DNA from: Clostridium sp. 28_12
GTDB lineage: Bacteria > Bacillota > Clostridia > TANB77 > CAG-508
Assembly (NCBI GenBank): GCA_001916055.1
Contig: MNRR01000023.1
Location: forward strand, 9,653 to 64,789
DNA: 55,137 nt
Reading direction: 5' to 3'
The notes under the pieces are model-generated. The model did not search any database and was not told the DNA's origin. It saw only the letters and a list, made by a program, of their open reading frames with translations. Below are positions 36,401 to 42,183 of this stretch, one piece after another (position 1 is the first letter of the stretch; each line of letters begins with the position of its first letter). The position numbers and the translations under genes are program-made.

Positions 36401-39157
36401 GGATTTAAAGTAGGAACAGGTGATTCAACAAGTAAAGTAAATGAAGGGCTTGTTGTTCAAGACGAAAATGGAAATGAATTTGTTTGGGTTCCTGTGCCGG
36501 TTGCAGTAGAAACAACAAATAATAAAACATCAACAGAAAAAGCTATTGCAAGAAAGCAATCATCAAATACAAAATATTATGAAGGTATTCTATATGATTT
36601 TAATGGAACAACATCAACTAAACAAAGAAGTTCGACTGCTCTAAATGATGGTTCAATGAGAGAGCCTAGTTTAGTAACAGGAAGTAGTGATTATACGTGG
36701 AATGTTGATATAGGAAAAGCTAGGGGAGTAACATATGATGCTGTATTTTATACCAATTTTCAAATAGGAAGTGCAACTGGATTTGGTTCATATACAGAAT
36801 TTGGACAATATATGAATGAACAATATACTAATATGGTAAAAAGCGTAGATAAATTTAAAGGTTTTTATATAGGAAGATATGAAACTAGTACATCCAATGA
36901 TAATTTGGCAAATACAGCAGTTGTTCAATCACAAAAAAATAAAGCTGTACTATATAATAGAACTTGGTATCAAAGTTATTATTATCAAGATAGTAATATA
37001 AATGCATACAATCCTTATCATAATAGTAAAAGTGTAGTAAGTAGTATGATATGGGGAAGTCAATGGGATGCAACGCTAAATTGGATGCTAAAAGATAACA
37101 ATACTAAGAACTTTGTTACAAGCATTGTAGGAAATAGAACAGGTACAAGAGCAAATTCTGGTCAATATTCAGATGATTTAGCTAAAAATATATTTGATTT
37201 ATCTGCAAATGTTGTAGAATGGGCGCAAGAAGCTCATGGTACAACTTATAGAACTTATAGAGGTGGTTCATTCTTAAAAACTACAGATAAATATGGTATT
37301 TATGGTGCAAATGCTAGAATAAATTCATGGAGACCACCAACTGCAAATTATATTTATATGAATCCAACAAACACAGGTGGAGATGGTTCTACAAATGGAG
37401 ATGGAAGTAGATTAGCATTATATATTAATAACACAGAAGATAGTACTGCACCAATAATAGATACTACAGCAACAAATAATACACTAACAACAGAGACAAA
37501 TAATATAACAATAAAAACACAAGTGACAGATGCAGAATCTGGAATAAAAAAATATAAATATACAATAAGTTATAAAGATTTTTCAGCTTCAGATTTTTCA
37601 GATAAATATATTGTAAAATCAGTAGAAAACTATGGTTGGACATATCAATTTACAGGATTAAATCAAAATACTCCATATTACATAAAAGTAGAAGTTACAA
37701 ATAATGCAGGATTAACAAGTACATATTATTCAAATGTTATTCAAACTAAAGTGTTAAATGTAACAGAAGATCCATCAACATTAAAGAAGACATATGGAAA
37801 AACGGGAAATGGAGCAGTTTATTTAACATTGGCAAATACATATAAAACAAATAATTATCGTATACAGTATCAAATTGTAAAATCGGGAAGTGCACCAACA
37901 GATAATGGATGGAAAGAAGGGTCAAAAGTAAACAATAATGGTCAAACATTTACTGATGGTTATATAGTAAAAGGATTATCAGTTGGAGATATAGTTTATA
38001 CAAGAATAACTGATGGAAAGAATAATTCTTCAAACTTTAAAACAACAGAGGTTTCTGAACTTGAAACTTATTCAGATATACAAACTGCTAATTATACATA
38101 CACAGATTCAAATAAACAACAAGCAGTAATACCAGCAGGATTTAGATATGGTACATCTTCATTAAATAATACAATAAAAAACGGATTAGTTATAGAAGAT
38201 GAGGCAGGAAATCAATATGTTTGGGTACCTGTAAAAAATGCAATTTATGATGGTGTGACTACAGTTGCATTATCTAATAATAGTTCAACATATAAACCAA
38301 TGGCTAGAACTCAGTCTGGATATACAAGAGGAAGTACATCAACATATTATGAGGGAATGTTCTATGATTATAGTGGTATAAGATCATATATTATGGGTAA
38401 TAGTTTATCGTACAGAGTAGGAGCTACAAGTTATAGAGAGCCAAGCTTAGTAACAGGAAGTGATAAAAACTTATCTTGGCAATATTCATCAGGAACTGAA
38501 TATGATGCTGCAAATTATAGCAAATTGAGTTCAATAAAAGATGATGAAATTACAATAAGTTCACCTGCTACTTTAGGACAATACATAAATAAAAAATTCA
38601 CAGAAATGGTAGAAAGTGTAGATAAATATGGTGGATTTTATGTGGGAAGATATGAAACAAGTAGATGGAATTCTGGATCAACAACAAATAAAGAAAATTC
38701 AGGAGATATAATAAAATCAGTTGCAGGAGCAATAACTATGGCAAGTACAAACTGGTATGATATGTATTTAAGGTCAAGCAGTGGATATTCAAATAATCCA
38801 TATTATAATAGTACAAGTGTAAATTGTGCAATGATATGGGGATGCCAATATGATGCTACATTAAATTACATATTAGAAGGTTCAGATAATACTAAAGTTA
38901 CACAAAGAACAGGAAATCATTCAGGTACAAGGTCTATTACAGGAGAATATCCAAATGACATTATGAATAACATATTCGACTTAAGCTCGAATGTTAGGGA
39001 GTGGACGCAAGAGGCGTACTCTTCTAGGTCGCGTACTAGTCGTGGTGGCCTTTACACTACGGCTGATGCTTTTGCCGCCGTCTATCGCTACTACTACGAC
39101 TACCCTGTTTACACCAACTACCATATAGGTTCGCGTCTCACACTTTATTTAAAGTAG
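30416..39157 (+). CDS. Giant secreted adhesin-like protein, target of the DGR
   Basis: A 2913-residue extracellular protein. The N-terminus (1-30) is a SipW-type signal region ending TFSKYAIERK. Residues ~40-290 are beta-rich. Residues ~296-1410 carry repeated Ig/FN3-like modules (four xITFSxxxWxxxxAS-type starts near 296, 664, 932 and 1201; two near-identical DTESGLP...SFDGG segments). Three FGE/SUMF1-like C-type-lectin domains follow (from ~1440, ~1990 and ~2570), each with a VWxPV start, GFYxxRYET, MIWGxQxDAxLN, EWxQEA and RGG motifs, separated by FN3-like linkers. The final 45 codons are the DGR variable repeat; only Leu-Tyr-Leu-Lys follows it. There is no LPxTG, so retention via TasA-like fibres or other contacts is inferred. 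Confidence 0.9.
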   Translation: MKKSKVLIIVFLLSIIILTTIISVTFSKYAIERKDTHILESDAFYFNSSLTQQEYQLNEWNGKDVQNIKFNVKNYLDNMQITEQDIKYDIKAQITNEDAQLVNLELKDENGSIVTTKEESDTEHTTFTVSGLTLKADTTAEQILTTNNYSITISPKNSELEEGKIINVKLEISSTEPYTKEITSNIKLTVHTVSNYVGNIIESDNGEYIKLNIKVNNPEKDLNIKYDNTKLELDKSNYLLDDVYPVSQTTMNSFTIPKAKLEKGNTYEITFIKKVQDKIKYGTDVIIDEDTMEYTKGIITFTSPIWKSNKASVTITNGSTYSMQYKIVDVNDDIDETDTTGWVTVNPKNITLNNLKFANKIIARLYDGTNYTQYASCIISDGITPTITANATNTTTREISIQANSMDDESGLTTDKPYKYYIAQSLDAIANATVNGSNTTGTYTFENLDANTTYYIKVEREDVAGNKGSTIIVVKTLMVPSAKENIARVITWNATTTPDTAQAKIGLSTETGFIIKYGTNKDDRTNWKEYNGEITVTNGDTIYIALTDGRNYGLEDTLKIEDKTGPDITITKTETKTNSISIKVEASDSGAGMSENVQYDYYIKEEGASTYKEKAENQTSNTYKFTNLIANKNYKIIVKTKDLIGNQGEGSLVTTTSKFDLITGDITFSKASWADKTASVEVKNNTENQMQYQIIQDGQDIKDDAWITTAEKTVTVNNLKNNYTIIARLYDGTNYTKYASIQIQDKTAPTISVAQEPSDWTKGAVKLTITATDTESGLPADAYSFDGGATWQAETNKTYTENTSGIVIKVKDIAGNIATYDTINITNIDKTGPEFEINTKSTSSTITVNVNNTTDSGVGLEDLITYHYYIATSETGLASAEEATDTTANKTSSKVYTGLTQGITYYIKVEVADKLGNTTSKIVTVETGSIATDFTISDPTWSDKKASLKITNNSEYKLQYQIVTNLTESPKADGWTTVDSSDSKEVTCSNLLNNYVIYARLTDGTNNSATLQKQIKDVTAPTLEISGNPTEWTKEDVTISITATDTESGLPEEAYSFDGGITWQTEPTKTYTQNTTGIIIKVRDIAGNVETKTIDITKIDKNGPQVEIQEQAKDINFVTVSVTATDDGIGMPDEIKYKYSYRKEGDSNYTNYKETTENTCKFEKLLSNKKYYLKVETQDKLGNSTEKEIEVTTSEFLYTTGQIEFSNTIWRSSIARITANNKSIDYNLEYQIKTDSAQNPDVSDSSKWTKATEKTINIGNLEDGNVVYARLTDGINSTTGYASITINNSAVKEYSEAEFAKITRSNYEVLGVSATSNKIEVQINKNAEGALYNYYYKTINDTNYKLMATNTYYDDKATVTGLTANQVYKIKVLVTDTEGNITRCQNTATIITAEQANVDTTYTGNRTYIDNSSTLQARVQGENGYGDTAQKESINAGYTISLPQGFKVSGTTGENLQSQGTVLKDGDNNEYVWIPVNDAIHDGNTSIPTNTTTAQNNNYKPMAIAQSSNKGYYEGLVYDFNGTLSFRRTSNTGVGNSSYREPSLVTGNSDGYTWNVDNVTGIVNDADSKYYKTILGFSSASEFGEYIANNYNNMILSVDSFGGFYVSRYETTQTKDSSENVIIGSKKNGTVFSGYNWYNMYLYQDSRKYASNPYSSSKSVVSSMIWGSQYDAVLNYLLTGLDAKKVTTQVGSQKNVLSNTAQDNADIINNIYDLGSNANEWTQEAEGTRARVYRGGGYDKTKKGTPATRTTVTATDSGPIFGSRLQLYVRSTSDTTGPIASIISTSATTNTITVKATAQDKETGVSKYTYYIKESSNPSDSTGWTKMSESSAGNYTYTKLKQNTTYSIKVTATDGAGNEGDGAVTTVVTKELGNVAKDNISLKNKYGQSGEGTVLLEQKDTTYSNQGYYIQYQVISSDSAITENWATGETIKGLANGQIIYASLFDGINRSADYFEFKVSGLEGFEYYTDSNGNSSKEKTVTYTDSEGNTATIPAGFKVGTGDSTSKVNEGLVVQDENGNEFVWVPVPVAVETTNNKTSTEKAIARKQSSNTKYYEGILYDFNGTTSTKQRSSTALNDGSMREPSLVTGSSDYTWNVDIGKARGVTYDAVFYTNFQIGSATGFGSYTEFGQYMNEQYTNMVKSVDKFKGFYIGRYETSTSNDNLANTAVVQSQKNKAVLYNRTWYQSYYYQDSNINAYNPYHNSKSVVSSMIWGSQWDATLNWMLKDNNTKNFVTSIVGNRTGTRANSGQYSDDLAKNIFDLSANVVEWAQEAHGTTYRTYRGGSFLKTTDKYGIYGANARINSWRPPTANYIYMNPTNTGGDGSTNGDGSRLALYINNTEDSTAPIIDTTATNNTLTTETNNITIKTQVTDAESGIKKYKYTISYKDFSASDFSDKYIVKSVENYGWTYQFTGLNQNTPYYIKVEVTNNAGLTSTYYSNVIQTKVLNVTEDPSTLKKTYGKTGNGAVYLTLANTYKTNNYRIQYQIVKSGSAPTDNGWKEGSKVNNNGQTFTDGYIVKGLSVGDIVYTRITDGKNNSSNFKTTEVSELETYSDIQTANYTYTDSNKQQAVIPAGFRYGTSSLNNTIKNGLVIEDEAGNQYVWVPVKNAIYDGVTTVALSNNSSTYKPMARTQSGYTRGSTSTYYEGMFYDYSGIRSYIMGNSLSYRVGATSYREPSLVTGSDKNLSWQYSSGTEYDAANYSKLSSIKDDEITISSPATLGQYINKKFTEMVESVDKYGGFYVGRYETSRWNSGSTTNKENSGDIIKSVAGAITMASTNWYDMYLRSSSGYSNNPYYNSTSVNCAMIWGCQYDATLNYILEGSDNTKVTQRTGNHSGTRSITGEYPNDIMNNIFDLSSNVREWTQEAYSSRSRTSRGGLYTTADAFAAVYRYYYDYPVYTNYHIGSRLTLYLK
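31300..34270 (+). repeat. Tandem Ig/FN3-like modules in the giant gene
   Basis: Four related modules start near 31305, 32407, 33210 and 34016. Segments around 32727-32795 and 33547-33615 are almost identical at DNA level (both encode DTESGLP...AYSFDGG.TWQ), which points to recent internal duplication. Confidence 0.8.
34700..39157 (+). repeat. Three FGE/C-type-lectin-like domain copies
   Basis: Homologous domains at about 34700-35727, 36340-37436 and 38090-39157. They share protein motifs but have diverged in DNA. Only the last copy ends in the G+C-rich sequence that matches the template repeat. Confidence 0.85.
39006..39144 (+). repeat. DGR variable repeat (VR)
   Basis: 139 nt aligning to the template repeat at 41070-41205. 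Nearly all differences fall at template adenines (about 22 of 48, to T, C or G). Exceptions are one C-to-G change at 39031 and one extra codon in the AAC run before 39104. The last 20 nt (39125-39144) are identical to the template and G+C-rich, as expected of an initiation-of-mutagenic-homology site. The encoded residues lie in the ligand-face part of the C-type-lectin-like fold, with Tyr at many AAC-derived sites. Confidence 0.97.
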
Positions 39158-39221
39158 CTCTGACCACTAATTGCGATACAAGTGAACGAGGCTAGCAAAA
39201 GGGTTAAGGCGAAAACTAGAA

Positions 39222-39264
39222 CAAAATTGTACAGGGGGCGTAAGCCCCGGAAGATAAAATTTTG
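39222..39264 (+). other. Two-stage stem-loop downstream of the VR
   Basis: Outer stem CAAAATT (39222-39228) / AATTTTG (39258-39264), with inner stem GGGGC / GCCCC closing a GTAA tetraloop (39235-39248). It lies about 75 nt past the VR and ahead of the accessory genes. Some DGRs need a DNA hairpin/cruciform shortly after the VR; this is a candidate for that, or an RNA element. The whole 39158-39283 gap is less AT-rich than its surroundings. Confidence 0.6.
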
Positions 39265-39283
39265 AAAGGAACAAAAGAAAAAA

Positions 39284-39691
39284 ATGAGTAAATTACAAAA
39301 ATCATATATCAACTTAAAATCTAAAGATGCAGATAAAATTTATCTATTTAAAAGTGGTATGTTTTATCTTGCATTAGCAGATGATTGTGAAAAATTATCA
39401 TCTGTATTTGGCTTTAAAAAAACAAAACTAAATGAAGAAATAGAAAAATGTGGTTTTCCAATTTCAAGATTGGGATTTTATGTAGGACAACTTGAAAAAA
39501 GGAAAATTCCATTTCAAATAATTGATGATGATTATTCAAAAATAGAAAATTATTCTGATTATATGAATAATTCAAAATTAAAGAAAATTATAAGCGAAAT
39601 AAAAGACATAGATTTAGATAATATTACATTTAAACAAGCATATGAATTTTTAGAAAATGCGAAAATGGAGATTGGAAAAATCTATGAGTAG
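39284..39691 (+). CDS. DGR accessory protein resembling MutS domain I
   Basis: A 135-residue protein whose first ~90 residues resemble the mismatch-sensing N-terminal domain of MutS. DKIYLFKSGMFYLALADDC parallels the MutS pattern of an opening ending in FYE(L/M)F, and the later RLGFYVGQLEKRKIPFQIID parallels G(I/F)P.H..D.YL..L...GYKVAI. It has none of the clamp, lever or ATPase domains. It lies directly between the VR and the Avd gene, which it overlaps by 8 nt (ATGAGTAG). I recall MutS-like accessory proteins being noted with some DGR lineages. Binding of the mismatched cDNA/VR heteroduplex is a reasonable inference. AAAGGAAC precedes ATG. Confidence 0.7.
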   Translation: MSKLQKSYINLKSKDADKIYLFKSGMFYLALADDCEKLSSVFGFKKTKLNEEIEKCGFPISRLGFYVGQLEKRKIPFQIIDDDYSKIENYSDYMNNSKLKKIISEIKDIDLDNITFKQAYEFLENAKMEIGKIYE

Positions 39692-40043
39692 TGAAAATGA
39701 GTTAAAATTAATTCCTATATATGAAAATTATATGGAATATATGATCCAAACTTTAATTAAACTTCCAAGAACAGAAAAATTTAGCATTGGAACAGATTTT
39801 AAACAAATAATGTATTCAACTTTAGAGGATATAATGTATATTTCTAAATTACCTAAATTCCAAAGGTTAGGATATTTAAACAAAATAGATGCTAAATTAA
39901 ATACACAGAGAATTCTATTAAGAATAATGAAAAAATTTGCTTGGATAGATATCAAAAAATTTAATACAGCAATGGGACATATTTATGAAATTGGTAAAAT
40001 ATTAGGAGGACTAATTAAATATTATGCCAAAAACAATACGTAA
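39684..40043 (+). CDS. avd: DGR accessory variability determinant (Avd-like four-helix bundle)
   Basis: About 119 residues, all alpha, with four amphipathic helices (IPIYENYMEYMIQTLIKLP; FKQIMYSTLEDIMYISKL; YLNKIDAKLNTQRILLRIMK; KKFNTAMGHIYEIGKILGG). This fits the Avd / 23S-rRNA-IVP-like fold. Avd forms a basic pentamer that binds the RT and the template RNA. Start ATG 39684 is used because it overlaps the upstream stop, fitting coupling; an in-frame ATG at 39657 lies deep in the previous gene. The stop overlaps the RT start by 20 nt. Confidence 0.88.
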   Translation: MSSENELKLIPIYENYMEYMIQTLIKLPRTEKFSIGTDFKQIMYSTLEDIMYISKLPKFQRLGYLNKIDAKLNTQRILLRIMKKFAWIDIKKFNTAMGHIYEIGKILGGLIKYYAKNNT

Positions 40044-41061
40044 TCAATTTGATAAATATTTAACTTATGAAAAACTTTTAGAGGCACATAAAAAAGCAAG
40101 AAGAGGTAAAAATCGAAAGCCAGAATTAATCAAATTTAATTTAAAGCAAGAAGAATATATAATGTGGTTATATATGCAATTAAAAAATGGAACATATAAA
40201 CATGGAGGCTATATAGAGTTTTATGTAACAGAGCCCAAATTAAGAAAAATTGAAAAATCACGTTATATTGATAGAATTGTACATACCTGGTTAGCTGAGA
40301 ATTTCTTATTAAAATATTTTGTAACACAGTTTATTCCAACATCATTTGCATGTATTAAAGGAAAAGGAATGCACAGAGCGGCATTTTGTGTACAAAAATA
40401 TATGAAAAAAGCAAAACAAAGATGGGAAAATTATTATATCATAAAAACAGATGTAGCAAAATATTTTAATAGTATAGACAAAAAGATTTTACTAGAAATT
40501 TTAGAAAGAAAAATAAAAGATCCAAAGCTAATTTGGCTAATAAAAGAAATCTTATATGCACAGAAAAGAGCAAAGGGTATAGAAATTGGAAATTATACAA
40601 GTCAAATATTTGCTAATATATATTTGAACGAAGTTGATCAATATGTAAAACATGAATTGAAAGTAAAATATTATGTGCGTTATTTAGATGATAGTATTTT
40701 AATAGTACAAACTAAAGAAGAAGCCAAAAAAGTGTTACAGCTTGTTCGTAAGTTTCTAAAAGAAAAATTAGAGTTAGAATTAAACAATAAAACTCAAATT
40801 TTTAAAGGAAAACAAGGAGTAAATTTTTGTGGATATAAAATAAATGAATATAGATTAAAGTTAAGGGATAGAGGAAAAAGAAAATTAAAATTAAGAATAA
40901 AGAAATTAAAACAAAAAGTAAAGACTGGAGAAATTACTAGTCATGAGGCCAAAAGATACTTGGCTGGACATATAGGATATATAAAATGGGCAGATATCTA
41001 TAATTTGTCAAATAAATTATTCTATATTGAAGAAGCTTTTAACGTTAAAAATATAGATTAG
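40024..41061 (+). CDS. DGR reverse transcriptase
   Basis: A compact 345-residue group-II-like reverse transcriptase without maturase or endonuclease domain. Catalytic Asp143 lies in KTDVAKYFNSID and the active-site box is YVRYLDDS (YLDD at 220-223). The DGR-diagnostic motif is IGNYTSQ (188-194), where other RTs have QG rather than SQ. A basic thumb (RDRGKRKLKLRIKKLKQK) follows. DGR RTs copy the TR RNA with errors at adenines. The gene is the last of three overlapping ones and ends 8 nt before the TR. Confidence 0.96.
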   Translation: MPKTIRNQFDKYLTYEKLLEAHKKARRGKNRKPELIKFNLKQEEYIMWLYMQLKNGTYKHGGYIEFYVTEPKLRKIEKSRYIDRIVHTWLAENFLLKYFVTQFIPTSFACIKGKGMHRAAFCVQKYMKKAKQRWENYYIIKTDVAKYFNSIDKKILLEILERKIKDPKLIWLIKEILYAQKRAKGIEIGNYTSQIFANIYLNEVDQYVKHELKVKYYVRYLDDSILIVQTKEEAKKVLQLVRKFLKEKLELELNNKTQIFKGKQGVNFCGYKINEYRLKLRDRGKRKLKLRIKKLKQKVKTGEITSHEAKRYLAGHIGYIKWADIYNLSNKLFYIEEAFNVKNID

Positions 41062-41069
41062 GGATAAAT

Positions 41070-41205
41070 CGAAAGAGGCGAACTCTTCTAGGTACCGTAC
41101 TAATCGTGGTGGCAATTACAATACGGATGATACTAATACCGCAGTCAATCGCAACAACAACAACCCTATTAACACCAACAACAATATAGGTTCGCGTCTC
41201 ACACT
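41070..41205 (+). repeat. DGR template repeat (TR)
   Basis: 136 noncoding nt directly after the RT gene, matching the VR. It is rich in AAC/AAT codons in the VR frame (AAY allows many residues but no stop when its adenines change) and includes a run of four AAC. The 3' 20 nt (41186-41205) are identical to the VR end; the base right after differs (C against T). The remaining 41206-41363 is AT-rich and may be the 3' spacer needed for cDNA priming. With the TR it fills the 302-nt gap after the RT. Confidence 0.97.
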
Positions 41206-41363
41206 CTAATACTATTTCAGATTGTGTATTTTACGGAATGCATACAGCAAAGTATTAGTAATAAAGAGATTTATTCCTTCCTTTTCTAAAAAGGTAAAAA
41301 TGAAACAGTATAATATATGTTAGTAATTTTGATGAATATATATGTTATACAAAAAGGATAATT

Positions 41364-41642
41364 ATGAATGAATGTTTTTTATTAGGAACTATAATTAATA
41401 AGGTTAATTTTCGTTTTGCAATTGGAGGTAAACATGATTCAATTATAGAATTTGAATTAAAGCTAGAAAATGAATCTGTTATTATGGTTAAAGCATATGA
41501 TAAGTTAGCAGATTACTGCTATCAGAATATAACTGAAAATAATTTAGTTATGATTAGAGGAAAATTAGAAAGTGATTTTAAAATAGATATGTCAGAGATT
41601 TATTTTTTTAGGACTAAAGGAGTGAAAGAATTTGGCAAATAA
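41364..41642 (+). CDS. Small OB-fold, SSB-like protein
   Basis: A 92-residue protein with a single-stranded-DNA-binding-protein-like layout: an opening FLLGTIINKVNFRFAI (SSB-like L.G.I....FR), then IIEFELKL, IMVKAYDKLADYCY and LVMIRGKLESD (V.I.GKL). It lacks an acidic SSB tail, so it is not the replicative SSB. It lies just past the TR and overlaps the next gene by 11 nt. Handling of DGR cDNA is possible but unproven. A similar fold also occurs in PriB-like proteins. Confidence 0.6.
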   Translation: MNECFLLGTIINKVNFRFAIGGKHDSIIEFELKLENESVIMVKAYDKLADYCYQNITENNLVMIRGKLESDFKIDMSEIYFFRTKGVKEFGK

Positions 41643-42099
41643 ACATGCAAAAAGAAGGAAAGAATTAAAAGTTATTGTGGCATTTATAGTAGTTTTTATA
41701 ATAGTTTTAATAGCAATTATAATAAATGTTAATAAAAAAGATGCACAACCAACTTCAACAGAAGATGAATCATATGTTCAAGAAATGGATGATGGAATAA
41801 GTATAAATAAAAGTACTAAATTGAATGAGGCAAAATTTGTAAATGGATTGCTAATTTCTAATATTCAGCTTACAGAAAAGGATGGTATGACAACACTTTT
41901 AGCTGATGTTACAAATAAAACAGAACAAAAAACAGAGTTGAAAAAGTTAAAGATAGTTTTACTTGATGAAAGTGGTAATGAAATTGCTACAATGACAGCT
42001 TTTATTAATGCAATTAATGCTGGAGAGACTACACAATTGAATGCTTCAACAACTTCTAATTATATTAAGGCTTATGATTTTAAGGTGGTAGAGGAGTAG
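41632..42099 (+). CDS. Membrane-anchored extracytoplasmic protein, FxLYD-like
   Basis: A 155-residue protein with a basic start (KHAKRRKELK), one membrane helix (about 13-35) and an outer beta domain (about 65-155) with FVNGLLISNIQLTEKDG, TTLLADVTNKT and LKKLKIVLLDESGNEI, a pattern common in small Ig-like surface domains. The start is TTG 41632, 9 nt after AAAGGAG. It overlaps the SSB-like gene, so it belongs to the same transcript. Function unknown. Confidence 0.68.
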   Translation: MANKHAKRRKELKVIVAFIVVFIIVLIAIIINVNKKDAQPTSTEDESYVQEMDDGISINKSTKLNEAKFVNGLLISNIQLTEKDGMTTLLADVTNKTEQKTELKKLKIVLLDESGNEIATMTAFINAINAGETTQLNASTTSNYIKAYDFKVVEE

Positions 42100-42183
42100 A
42101 TAAAAAATAATTACAATTGTGATTTGTGTCAAATTTCATTTAAAACGCGGTTACATCTTTTTTAGAAAGGAATGAAATCAAAA

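Noticed and set aside
30416..39157. Sortase anchoring of the giant protein
   Set aside because: No LPxTG-like motif or C-terminal membrane helix; the protein ends four residues after the variable repeat.
40024..41061. Group II intron or retron reverse transcriptase
   Set aside because: There is no maturase (domain X) or endonuclease, no intron RNA ends, and no retron msr/msd layout. The IGNYTSQ motif and adjacent TR/VR fit a DGR instead.
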